Shown in pieces: positions 46,305 to 57,745 of a stretch of 64,000 nucleotides of DNA. This DNA is from Psilocybe azurescens (Eukaryota; Basidiomycota; Agaricomycetes; Agaricales; Agrocybaceae): contig JAJIRX010000787.1 of the NCBI GenBank assembly GCA_023853785.1, positions 62,001-126,000 on the forward strand, in the 5' to 3' direction. The notes under the pieces were generated by a model. That model had not been told where the DNA came from. It searched no databases and saw nothing but the letters and a program-made list of their open reading frames with translations. How positions within the stretch are numbered: position 1 is the stretch's first letter; each line of letters starts with the position of its first letter. A program made the position numbers and the translations under genes.

Positions 46305-47821
46305 GATGGGGGTCAAAGAAAGGTCCTGAAACTCGATGCAATATTTAAGGTTGTATGATGGGAGTATTTGGTTCTATTTTTAGAAGTGCTGTTGCGCTCG
46401 AGATTGATGAGTTCTTGCCATGATCTATCATACCCACTAGCTGCAGGCAAATGAAATGTTCTCGAATATGATCTGATTATAATCATCTGTGGGGCGTTCT
46501 GTATTTGGAGAATCAAAGAACAATATTTTTATTTGTGGATATATAGTTGTGGATCTGTCAATATTGATCAGCGCCCGTGGGTTGAGTGCATCAAAGGGCT
46601 CACCGCAGTTTTCGACGGAGGTACATAATTCGTTTCCTAACTACTATAGTTCACTTGGGCGTTTATGGGCTATTATGGCTCCTGACGATATAGTGTTTCG
46701 GAGGTGCCACAGACCGTCCAGATCGAACGAAAGCTTCGAGAACCATGAGCTGAATTGCGATCTCTACGGCAAGCGCCTGCGGTAGTTTCCCAGCCAAGAC
46801 TGAAGAGGCGAGAGGTAAAGTAGCCCAGGGGTGAGCGCCATTTTGTGCCGGTAGAGCCGATTTGCTGAATAAAATATTCCCACGCTTATAATTTTTAAGT
46901 TTCACAATTTTTAGTTTGCTTGTCGTTCAACTTCAACATGCCACTCCCATGTAAACACGACACTGATTTAGACTTCAAACCTTTTCGAAAGCTTGCGTGA
47001 TGCATGATTGCAATTTTCCATTGACAATGCAGCATCTTGGATGCCTACTGACAGTCATAGAAGCGCGCAAGGTTGGATGGATGGCTGAGGGATGGATGGG
47101 GACTCGGAAGTTCGGATGACCATCCTGGATGCGATAAATAAGTGGTCGACGGTTCCAACTGGTGTTTTTGGCTTCGAATTCACATTCAGTGGAACCCTTC
47201 TTTTGTTGTGCATCTCTAACATTTGTTTTGGTAAATGTTTCCTTCAAGCAGGTCCTCGATTCATAACATAAGAGGTGAGTAGCTTCAGATGCTCCTTAAT
47301 TCTCAATTCTTATCGTTCATGTTCATTAGATTTTTGTTGATATCGCTTTTTGCGGCGGTTGGGTCGTCTCAGTTCGTGTCAAAGCTTGAGCTCTGCCATC
47401 TCGTATTCCAACCGTTGGAAGATAATTTTGCATGCCTCTATATTCACTACATCATCTTGAAATAGTGGATGATGGATAGGGGAAAGGGGGCAAAGATTAA
47501 TTGCTTTTATGGATATTGTTCGTCGCCGATTCTATATCAGCGAGGGGATACACACTCTTTCAGAGAAATCCGTAACACATCTTATAACTACCTTATCGTT
47601 TCCTGCCTCGCAAAATATACCAAGTTTGACGACTACATGCCTTTATTGGTGTTTAATTTTGCATGCCTATATGAGATTACAACCAAAAACTACATGGAAG
47701 AGCCCTGCAAGAGCGAACTTCGAAAATTAACACAGACTCGATCGAAACGCCACCATTAGCAACAGTGGATGCTGACAAATCACATATTTTCTGTGGCTTG
47801 CCTCTCTTGGCGAATTCCTTC
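46305..47821. other. Divergent intergenic region (1.5 kb)
   Basis: Between the hydrolase and the TMEM242-like gene. No gene seen; short frames on both strands lack signatures. Confidence 0.4.
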
Positions 47822-48652
47822 ATGGTCGTTGACTCGCCGTCGTCGGCGCCTTCGTCAGAAAAAACCAAAAAATCGGGTGCCCTTATGGGTTCCTATATCT
47901 GCGGTGATTGTACTACCATTGATTCCTTACTCCCTGCTGATGAATTTACCTCAAGTTCGTCGGCACAAGTTTGGCTTTGGCCATTCCGTTGCTCATGATA
48001 CGTAGACAACGCGGAGCAACACTGAATCGGATACCCTCAAAGGTTCAACGGCACCGCCACCGAGAAGAGCTGGTTCTACAGCTGCATTACCTGTCTCAAC
48101 TTCGCCAAGTTCATCAAACACCACCGTCGTACATGAAACTATCAAAGAGTCTTTGAACGAGGATAGCCCATCTCTTATGTCTGCACTTTCCCAGATGAAC
48201 GCCTCTTCGGGTCTTCTAGCAGCAAAAGCTTTCGCCATTGCTACAAGCTTGGTTGCGGTGGGCGGCTTTGGTATGATTTGGATGGCTAAAACAACACTTG
48301 GTGTCACGGATGTACGTATCTTCTTTTCCGTATTCCGGTCATAATTTAAACATCGTTTAGACCCGTGAATTCGGACACAAAATGAGGACTCTTATGTGGT
48401 TGATTGCCCCGAGCTTAACTTCACGGATACGCCGAGCATCAGAAGGCGACGAAACACCTGGAGATCCACCTTTTGGAGGCACAGAAGATTGGAAGTGGGC
48501 GGAAGCCGAGGAACGACTCAGGATAGCCTACGAAAAGGGGGTTCCCGCTTTGGTCGCAAACTGCACTTCATGAGGTCGAGGATGAAGCTCGGCTTGACCG
48601 CATCAAACGAGAGAAGGAATTTGAAACAAAACAAGAACCAGATGTTATTTAG
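47822..48652 (+). CDS. TMEM242-like two-helix membrane protein
   Basis: Proposed start MVVDSPSSAPSSEK at 47822. A first membrane segment (VPLWVPISAVIVLPLIPYSL) follows, then a Ser/Thr/Pro loop. After SLNEDSPSLMSALSQMNASS a second helix region reads LLAAKAFAIATSLVAVGGFG, MIWMAKTTLGVTD, then (after an intron) TREFGHKMRTLMWLIAP. The second half resembles animal TMEM242 in layout: a LALRAL-type helix, a VWKALGV-like turn, then a DFRSKMQ-like tail. TMEM242 is linked to assembly of mitochondrial complex I and ATP synthase. The frame breaks in the A-runs near 47860-47872, an in-frame TAG lies near 48001, and a G-run near 48540 separates the acidic/basic coil tail (EVEDEARLDRIKREKEFETK). Moderate confidence in family, low in exact boundaries. 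Confidence 0.5.
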
Positions 48653-49504
48653 AGCTTTCGTTCATGCTTCATAACGTATAACCTCTACACTTCTTCAACC
48701 ATTTGTTGCTGATGCCCATGTGACAGTAGTTTCTTTCAGACCAGAGCACTCGATTGGATTTGGATTGGATGATCCTTAAGCCAAATATGAATGTTGAGAT
48801 TCGCAGCATCACAAGGTTCTCGACGTACTGTTGGAGTACTAGTAGTCGAAAAAGTATTTCCATGAATATTCCGCCATTTTGAATATCGGCAATTAATGGT
48901 GGACTCAACAAGACTCAACATCGTGACTTCGCTCTCGGGTTATGTTGATGCACTAAAATTTTGCCAGTATTGACAAAGCCGTCCATATATTCACTCTCAT
49001 CTCCCAATCGGACAATCCAGATACTAGTGAATGCAGGCTGGAGAGCGAAAAATTCGGCATGACATGATTTTGCATGGGACCATGGGGTCTTTACAACCAT
49101 TTCTTCGACGCGTTTTCTTCGGTTAATGCCTGGGGTGTACTGCGGCAGAACACCTATAGTGCGTATTTGAAATGGATTAAGGTCCTTGGCTGCTATCACC
49201 ATTAACTCCGTGACCTCAGAAGACCCCGCGAAGCAGCAAAAAAACAGCCGTGATCATTGTGGTCGATTGTGGTCCCAATGCTTCACGACGTTTATATTTG
49301 GCCAGGCGCTTAACGCCAAGGATGGGCGTTTACCCTTGGCAAGGTCACTGTGGTGGTGCAACCACTCTCCGAGAAGTATCCTAGTACGCTCGGATCCCAT
49401 TCGTATTCGCGTACCAATGTACTTGGCTCAAGATATTCGAATTATCGCTGCTTTTCAGGCGATAAGTTCCAGCGAGCACGGGTATTTTCCGCGCTCCTGT
49501 TTGT
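48653..49504. other. Intergenic, promoter side of the GH7 gene
   Basis: No gene seen. Confidence 0.45.
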
Positions 49505-49511
49505 TATAAAA
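49505..49511 (+). promoter_or_regulatory. TATA box of the GH7 gene
   Basis: TATAAAA 72 bp upstream of the ATG at 49577. Confidence 0.5.
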
Positions 49512-49576
49512 GCTGCAAGTCGAGAAGGATGTCATCCAACTCCTCAGTTACCCAATTCCCGAGCACTACTTAGGAA

Positions 49577-51278
49577 ATGTTCCCTAAAGCTGCTCTCCTC
49601 GCTCTCGCCCTCGCCCTCGGCTCTGTGGCTTGGGCCCAAAACGTCGGTACTTACCAGGCAGAAAACCATCCCAAACTTCCTTTCCAGCGCTGCACCAAAT
49701 CTGGTGGATGCGTTACCGAGACTAATGGTCAAGTCGTTCTCGATGCGAACTGGCGCTGGGTTCATCACAAGGACGGCTACACCAACTGCTACACCGGCAA
49801 CTCCTGGAACGCAACCGTTTGCTCCGACGGCAAGACCTGTGCGGCCAACTGTGCTGTCGATGGTGCTGACTACCCAGGCACTTACGGTATCACTGTCAGC
49901 GGCAATGCCCTCTCCTTGAAGTTCGTCACCAGCAGCGGCAGCAGCAAGAACATTGGTTCTCGTGTCTATCTCATGGCCAGCGATAGCAAGTATGAGCTCT
50001 TTAAGGTTCTCAACCAGGAGTTCACTTTCGACGTCGATGTTTCCAACCTTCCTTGCGGTCTTAACGGCGCTCTCTACTTCTCCGAGATGGATGCCGACGG
50101 TGGTTTGGCTAGACACTCTTCTAACAAGGCCGGTGCCAAATACGGAACTGGTTATTGCGACTCCCAGTGCCCTAGAGACATGAAGTTCATCAACGGAGAG
50201 GTGGCGTCTTTTTTTCTTTATCACATTGTGCCATTGCTAATTTGATGCTATGTATTTGTCTAGGCCAACTCTGAGGGATGGACTCCATCTGCAACCGACC
50301 CCAACGCCGGCAATGGCAAGTACGGAACGTGCTGTAACGAGATGGATATCTGGGAGGCGAACTCGATTTCCACTGCCTATACCCCCATCCTTGCACGATG
50401 ACGGGCCCTTACCGATGCTCAGGCGCCGAGTGCAATACCCCCACCGATCGCTATGGCGGAGTCTGCGATCCCGACGGTTGTGATTTCAACTCTTACCGCA
50501 TGGGCGACAAGATGTTCTATGGTCCCGGTCAGACCGTCGACACCAAGAAGAAGATGACCGTTGTCACTCAATTCATCACCACCGACGGCACAGCCAACGG
50601 CGCTCTCAAGGAGATCCGTCGCATCTACGTGCAGGACGGCAAGGTCTTCCAAAACTCCAAGGTCAATATCCCTGGTCTGTCCGCCTACGACTCTATCACC
50701 GAACAATTCTGCACCGATCAAAAGACTATCTTCAAAGACCCCGACAGCTTCAAGTCCAAGGGCGGTATGGCCGGTATGGAGGCTGGTCTCAGGAACGGTA
50801 TGGTCCTTGCCCTCAGTATCTGGGACGACCATCACGCCAACATGCTCTGGCTCGACTCAACCTACCCCACCGACTCTGACCGCACTTGGAGCCGCTCGTG
50901 GATCTTGCCCTACCACCAGTGGTAAACCCGCTGATCTAGAGGCTAACAGCCCAAATGCCTCAGTCACCTACTCCAACATCAAGATCGGTGATATCGGCAC
51001 AACCTTCTCGGGGGCTCTAGTGGCTCGACAACTCAAGGACCTACTAGTACCACCTCCTCGACCACTCGCGGTGGAACCAGCACCAGCACTGCCAACCCTG
51101 CCCAGCAGACCAAGTACGGACAATGGTAAGCCCGTTATTTTCGCTCTAACCCGCTGTTGGATGTTCACAATGTTATCATCACAACTTTAGTGGTGGCCAA
51201 GGCTACACCGGACCTACCACCTGCGTGGCCGGATCTACTTGCGTCTTCAGTAGCCAGTGGTACAGCCAGTGCTTGTAA
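49577..51278 (+). CDS. GH7 cellobiohydrolase with C-terminal CBM1
   Basis: Secreted reducing-end exocellulase releasing cellobiose from cellulose. Signal peptide [20 protein letters not shown], mature start [14 protein letters not shown]7 hallmarks: [34 protein letters not shown] and the catalytic motif [14 protein letters not shown] (nucleophile Glu, assisting Asp, acid/base Glu all present). Then [38 protein letters not shown] and [14 protein letters not shown] Thr/Ser/Gly linker leads to a CBM1 ([18 protein letters not shown] ... [12 protein letters not shown]) split by an intron. Frame breaks: C5 at 50382-50386 (needs six), a shift near 50880, and G5 at 51010-51014 (needs six). All family residues are recovered across frames, so I regard the gene as functional. 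Confidence 0.92.
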
Positions 51279-51763
51279 AATTTGCGATTGTATGGTTTGT
51301 GAGTGATATCTGCAGAAGAAAAAATTGGCTCTCTACGCCATGTATATCTATCTCCCATAGCAACGTACAACTGTATTCTCGATATACTCAATAGTCTAGT
51401 TTTGTCGTTTGCCTATAAACAATGGTTGGTCGAACTCCAGTCTCGGTCTCGATGAAAAAGGTACGATGCATCTAGATCTGATAATGCAAACAATATCGGT
51501 GTCCAGCGGTGTCCTCGAGTGGTCAACTCTGAATCTCGTGGCCTGCCATTATCAAATTGGATTTCTTTAAATTTCTCTTGTTCCACGTAGATGATGACTG
51601 CCGATTAGAAATCACTGATTTAAACATCGGGCTGAGCTGGGTAGGGATCCGAGAGCGTTTTGACCACAGGTACACAAGCAAGGACAGTGTAATGTCATGT
51701 CCGTGGATTTCAACCAAGAAAGCCGACGCATTTTGCGTTCAAATTCCATGTCAATGAGACTTG
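51279..51763. other. Convergent intergenic region
   Basis: Between the 3' ends of the GH7 gene and the minus-strand TPR gene; no gene seen. Confidence 0.45.
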
Positions 51764-54700
51764 CTAGGCCAGGAAACACGATAAAAGTCGTTTCCTAAGA
51801 CTAGCGAGACTGTTTGCTACAGTGGCGCCTTCCTCGTGTCGTTCAAAGGAACAATGTAGAAGGCTGATGAGCCGAAGAACTCGTGCGAGTTCGATGTAGT
51901 ATCCATTCCGAGAAGGAGAAAATTCTTCAAAAAAGGTCCTGGCATCCGACAACAGTTCAAGGGCTCCTTCATAGTTTCCAACGGTGGCCAGGCGGTGAGC
52001 TAGATTGATTGATAACAATGTACGTGAATATCTAAGATGTGGCCATCGGCTCGGTGACAGACCAGACTGCAGTTGGAGGATTTGGTCCAAAGATTTTTGG
52101 CATAAGCGAGTGATTCGTCGTGTCTGCCTAGATCAGCGAGGCTTTCCGACAACGTCTGCAAAGCATGCGAGAGTTGAAGTTTCCTATCACGGTTCTCCTG
52201 CTCCAGAGAAGAATTATTAGAGCGACATAGCTCAATTGCGTCGTTGGCGATATCGATGCTTCTTTCCGGCTGATCGTTATAGTTCAAGGTGGTGGCATGT
52301 ATTAAGAGACAGTCGATAAAGTCTTTCATGTCAGGTAGTCGAGTTCGACGAGCAAAGACGATGATGTCTTCGCTTACGCTGAGAGCCTCGTTGTATCGGC
52401 CAAGCTCCCAGAGAAGATCGACTTGGCGGACCCTTGAAGCAACGTAAACAGACGCCAAAGAATAGTCCAATTTGGCAACATCCTTTGCTAGATCTATTGC
52501 TTTCAGAATAGAGTCTAAAGCTTTCTCTCGGAACCCTTGGTCGTCGAGGATCATGGCACGATTGCATAGGCAGACAATGAATCGTTCAATTTCGTAAGAA
52601 ACTTTGATAGTACGCGTTCCGAACCAATCTACCGCCTTGTCAATCCACTTTCTGGCCTCTTCGAGTCGATCATATCTGTTGAGTAGAAGTCCATGGCTCT
52701 CCCAGAAATCAATTAAGTCACATGAATATTTCTCCGGACAAAGGGTTAACAATTCTTCGAAGAGCTCCACAACGAAGAAGCTTCGTTTGATGGCCTTTGT
52801 TTCGTCGTCCGATTTGAAGCAGGCCGCCATATTGATATCTAAGCAATGCTCATATTTCGATGTAGTGTCGTTGTCGGGGGGATTTTGGGAGACGATGAAC
52901 CGGAAAAGTCTAAGGGCTTCTTCTCCTGTGTCTAGAGCTTCATCAACTTCGTGGGTGCAAAGTAAAATACTAGCCAACAACGTGACACTGTCGGCCAATG
53001 CTTCCGTGGACAACTCGGTGTTTTGCAATGTCAGAGCTCGATATTGACTAATAGCTTCCTGAGCCGCAACCCTGGCTTCTTCGTGGCGGTGTGCAAGTTG
53101 TAAATCAACAGCAAGGTCGTAGTGTGCATTCGCCACAATTGGCGATGGGGCTTCCAAGACAGGGCGGTAAGTCGTAATCGCCTCCATCCGTATATTGACC
53201 GCTTCATCGAGTCGGTCTAAACGCCGAAGACCCCAGCAAGCCTGATACAGAGCGTTTGCACAGAGCAGATCTTCTTGGATCGACCTCGCTATTTTGGCGG
53301 CCTCACCCCACACTTTGACCTCTTCTGTGTAATCTTCCATGGTCCTAAGGATAGTGGCCTGCGTATAAAGTGCATGATATAGCATTTTGCCGTACAGGAT
53401 AGAACCGTCGATGGAGAAGCGTTGGTATATTTCAATGCATTCCTGAATGTAATGAATAGCTTCACTGGGATGGATGAAGAGCCTGAAATCTCGGTGGCCG
53501 AGGTGCAACAACACCTCTGCAATGTCGGTATCGAGAGGGATTGTCACGCTTCTGGCTGATGAAGCGAACCATCTGTAATGCCTTTTTGTCGGCATCGATA
53601 GCCTCCACAAATCGTTTGTGATGATGCAGACTGTACGAGAGCTGATGTAGTGCCTGGGCATAATCCTGCATCCTTTGCAAAATCATGCTCTCAATTTCAT
53701 CGTCGGCAAAACTGGTCTTGAGATTTGAATTGCCTGGATCTTGCATTCCGTACTCTGCCCGTCTGTTTAAAACATCGACCGAAAAAGCACAAAGCCTCAA
53801 GGTCAGAAAAGGTCAAGTTGGTGTGTTTCGACCTCCATAAATTGAAGAGAACGTCCTCAGAAACTGTGACCGCCTCTTGACTCTCTTTAAGAGAACGGGT
53901 ATACTCCTGATTGGCGATTGCGATTCTTGACGACTCAGTCAAAGACCTAGACAGAAAACCAATGATTTCAGGGGTCGGAGATTCTCTGACCAAGATACGG
54001 GTTATCTGGAGGCATTCTGACATGGCGACCCATGCTTCATTGTTGTCCTCCTTGGCGATATGATATCGTGATAGATTGTGGAGGGAGAGGATAAGATATG
54101 GACGATAGGCATTTTGATCTGACGCCTCCAGGACGCGAAACAGATGGACGGCCCAAAGGCCAATGACAGCAGCTTCCGGGTAAAGTTCTAGATGATAAAG
54201 GCCAACAGAAAGGTTAACCAGATTCCACGCTCCTTGTTGGAGGGATAAACCACATGAGGGATCATTCTGTAATATGCGAAGGGTGTCGATTGTTTTTGTG
54301 ATAACTTCGCGACGATGACATGGTTTGTTGTGTGGCGAGGGTTTCAGATGGATTACGGGCTTGAAAGGTCGTAAATAAGGGCCTTGAATTTCTGCACAAA
54401 CGATTTGCGAAATTGGTATGTCTTGCAACATGCGATCGATTGCTTCGATCTCGCTGCAAAGGTAGCTATCGGCAATATGCATTTTGCCTTGCCGGAAGTC
54501 GATGGACGTTGAGTCGGACATGGAACCCGAACTTCGTTGGCTGTTGCACGGTATATCAATGAATGAAATTTCCCCCTTCGATATCTCCAGTTCCATTGTT
54601 TGCAATCGGCCGAGTGTTAACATTCGGTTCTCAATCCTTGTCGCCGTAGCATCGATTCTTGTCGCGACGTGTCGTATTTTTTGCGTAGAAGCTTCAATTC

Positions 54701-55287
54701 TAGCAGATGCGAACGTCTACCAAATAACGTAAGAGCTGAAACTGTTGTTCGTCAATGCACACGCACTGTAAATTGCATATAACATAGATTGACACGATTT
54801 TTAAGCTCCTTGATGTCCTCTTCGACTTTTTTTCGATTTGTCCAAGATTTAAATGCTATTTTAGCATTTTGAACAACCGTCCTTGATACTGTGGCAGGAA
54901 CAATAGCGCAACATCTTGAATGTATCGTTTGTATCTCGCTATAAGGCCTATGAGAAGTATTCACAGTAGTATTGATTGCAAACTTGCATACCCTCTCAAA
55001 GAGAAAATTGCGGTCCTCATTGGCGGCAAATCCTCCAAAATGTCGAGATGTTCATCGCAGAATTCCTTCAATTGCTGCAAAGTGGAAACTAACTCTGAAG
55101 CAAGTTGTCTGGCGTTTTCCGTGTTCCGGGCAATCTATAATGATGGTTTGATACCAGCGTACCAATATAGCATTGATTGTAAACAAACCTGTTGAAAAGA
55201 TTCGCGCAGACTGAGCGCCAACTCGAGCATACCAGATAGCGTTGTGGCCAGTGAAATAGTGGACACGGTGATTGATAATGGATCCAT
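51764..55287 (-). CDS. TPR-repeat protein with STAND-type fungal N-terminal domain
   Basis: The start at 55287 gives MDPLSITVSTISLATTLSGM, the helical N-terminus typical of fungal NLR-like (STAND) proteins and their relatives. A helical region with KIRHVATRIDATATRIENRM follows. From about 54330 to 51770 there is an array of roughly 15-20 TPR-like helical hairpins (for example GLYHLELYPEAAVIGLWAVH, YTEEVKVWGEAAKIARSIQE, LWELGRYNEALSVSEDIIVF and LADLGRHDESLAYAKNLW). No Walker A or B motif is visible between the N-terminus and the repeats, so the usual nucleotide-binding module seems absent. Frames shift near 53760, 53560 and 52090, probably consensus errors. Possible roles are signal sensing or scaffolding; function not known. 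Confidence 0.72.
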
Positions 55288-55978
55288 CTTGGCTTCGCCT
55301 TCAGGGTGCGGGTTGCAGATTGGTCGCGGGAATGTGTGTATATATGCATCCCACCGGCAACTTGTATGTACTTTTAGTAACTGCAAAGAACAGTCAATCC
55401 AGTCATTCTACAAGCTGCTAAGAAATTTCCGGGAGCGAGGTAACTCTTAATTTATCTGGGATTGGTATAGGTTAGTTGGACACCGCCCTTTCATGTTGTA
55501 AGAAAGACATACTGTCATGAGAACCGGGTGACCTTCTTGTCCCATTGACTTGACTACCACGTCGTGTCGTTGTCAATAAAACAACGTTTGAAGAAGTGAA
55601 GTTTCATTGAGGTTCGGGTCCCAGAACAATATAAACGTGAATCGTACTCAACATAAAAATTCACTTATATCGTGGTCTGTCTAGGAGAGACTAAGAACAA
55701 TATGATTTGAAGTCAAGAGCCTCCGGTTGTTTGATGGCCAGATTTCCATCCATTTCTGGCAAGTTCCCTTACTTTCCCGAAACCTCCACAAATGGCACGC
55801 CGTTCACTCAACTATATTATCAAGTTGTGTTTTCCGGATAACATTACTTAAGACGCGATTGGATATAGTATCACGGTTTCACCCTGAACGCGGCAGAGTC
55901 ACTGGTCAGACCACGACAACCGACTTCAAGAGACATATTGGATAGCCGACAAACACCACCTATATCATCTTCGAGAGC
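55288..55978. other. Divergent promoter region of the TPR gene and Hikeshi
   Basis: About 690 bp shared by two divergent starts. No gene and no clear site recognised. Confidence 0.45.
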
Positions 55979-56705
55979 ATGTTTGGCTGTTGCGTCGCTG
56001 GTCGTCTTCTCCAGACAAACATCATCCAGGTGGACGAGACGCATGCTTACTTCGAACTGCCGAATGCAAGCACTATCAATCACGTTTGCGTATTCTTGTT
56101 AGGCTCAGGTATGGTGTCTTTTATGTTCTTAATATATGGCAGTCATATATTTATATATCTCGCTGCAGTGCCTTTCCCTGAAGGTTTCGGGGCTGCAGTT
56201 CATTTCTTCTGGCCGGGAAAGGGGTTTCAACTGTTAGGAATGTAAGTGTACATTTTCGTGTCTTGAATCTTGGTATCTCTGACCAGTATCTAGGCTCTCA
56301 AATGAAAAACCATCGGCCATATTCCGTCTCAAAGGGACATATTCTGGGCCAACCTCGTCAGCCGCACAGAACAAATTCTCCTCCTACTCCTCTGTAGGAC
56401 CAGACATCCAACAAGATGTCACTGCAATCCTCGGATTATCGATCGAGCCCATCTCTGCCATCCAACAACAGCTGGAGCTACTCCCATCGGCCGTATCTTC
56501 GTCTAGCCCTGGTCTCGCAAGAGAACCTATCTTTCTAGCGGAACGCATAGTCAAGCATCTCTTCAACTACGTTTCTGGCTTTATCACTGGCGGGCCTCTG
56601 AGCCCTGATGTAGCCATTCCGATGAGCGTAATACAACGCTGGTACGAGATGTTCATTAGCAAAGTACGCGCAGGTGGCGTGGGCTTCCTAGAAAGAGGGG
56701 ACTGA
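55979..56705 (+). CDS. Hikeshi / OPI10 family protein (Hsp70 nuclear import carrier)
   Basis: Hikeshi carries Hsp70 into the nucleus during heat stress. The start MFGCCVAGRLLQTN at 55979 and the motifs VDETHAYFELPNASTINHVC, VPFPEGFGAAVHFFWPGKGF, GMLSNEKPSAIFRLKG, ILGLSIEPI, ERIVKHLFNYVSGF and the C-terminus WYEMFISKVRAGGVGFLE match the family end to end. Two introns with GT-AG borders fall after LLGS and GM. The frame is intact throughout; the protein is about 200 residues, the usual length. Confidence 0.93.
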
Positions 56706-56954
56706 AATAGGGAAGGGAGAAACCGTAATCTATGCAAACCATTCTTATCACGACTTTCATCACGTTTCGGCTCGGGTTTTCATTCTGTCAGCAGGATTTC
56801 CTCACCCTGGACTTACTGGTTCACCGCTATACTACATCAAGCAGCTATATTATTTGCTTGCTCAGTTGTCATTGTCAGAACTAATCGTATGTATCTTAGA
56901 AAATGTATGCTAGGCTTCAACTTTCCCAGTGTGCCAAAAGCACTGTCACTCAGC

Positions 56955-57575
56955 TTCAATGCAGGCTTTGACCTTATCGTTTCGAGGTACCATCTGGCAT
57001 TCAAAGCTGACTGGTATAGTTGTTGACATCTATATATTTCGAGCGACAGTATGAGCTCTGACCGACGAAAATACACACCTGGAAGCACTTTCTATCCATC
57101 CTCATCAACTGCCGGTTGAATTTGAAATGCCCAAAGAATTCTCGAGACATTGATGAACAGCGAATTGAGAGCCAGGGGTATTCCTGAACAAGCTTGTCTA
57201 CCAAATCCAGATGGAAAGTCAAATTGCTTCAACCGAGGGTTGATGGTGTCTAAAAAACGTTCCGGTCGGAAGATCTCAGGGTCAGGAAAAATATCTATGG
57301 GAAATGGGGTGGATATGCGCGTTAATTCCCAAAAGAAAAGAAACCTGACCAGGATCCTTCCTGATTCCACTTTTACAGATTGATTCTCAGCATCAGAAGT
57401 CATACAACAAAGGCGAGAAACCACACTGCAAGTTCCCGAAAACAGTCAATCCTTTATGGATGAACCTCGATAATTCAAAGATGATTGTTGTAGTAATATC
57501 GACATCATCTTTTTCGAAATCTTACATTCCGTTATAAACATCGTCGACAGTCGTAGCATGAGGCACGGCATTTAG
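56955..57575 (-). pseudogene. Truncated cytochrome P450 relic
   Basis: Only the last exons of a P450 remain, parallel to the intact neighbour at 57746-60190. They read VPHATTVDDVYNGM, FPDPEIFRPERFLDTINPRL, the haem loop GFGRQACSGIPLALNSLF with its Cys, and a last exon DVNNYTS that loses frame where the intact gene reads DVNNYTNGFNSRPVSFECQL; its alternate frame continues VSFECQMVPRND. Upstream exons (membrane anchor, I-helix, ExxR) are missing. I infer a partial tandem duplicate. Confidence 0.75.
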
Positions 57576-57745
57576 GATTTGAATACAGGGCTTGGCAGGC
57601 GATACTTGCCCATTAACATTCCCCAAGCTTGAAGTGTTAATTCATTGACTAGGCCGCCTACACTTCAAAGACCTACCCGAGGAGTACTGACTGCATAGTA
57701 TATTGGAAAAACAAAATTCTTTCCCTCTGGGGTAATTAAACAGTC

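Noticed and set aside
49544..50835. Long minus-strand frames antisense to the GH7 gene
   Set aside because: They are shadows of the codon-biased sense gene (GC-rich third positions), with no independent signature.
49577..51278. GH7 gene as a pseudogene
   Set aside because: All catalytic and binding motifs survive in order across frames, and breaks coincide with mononucleotide runs, so consensus error is more likely.
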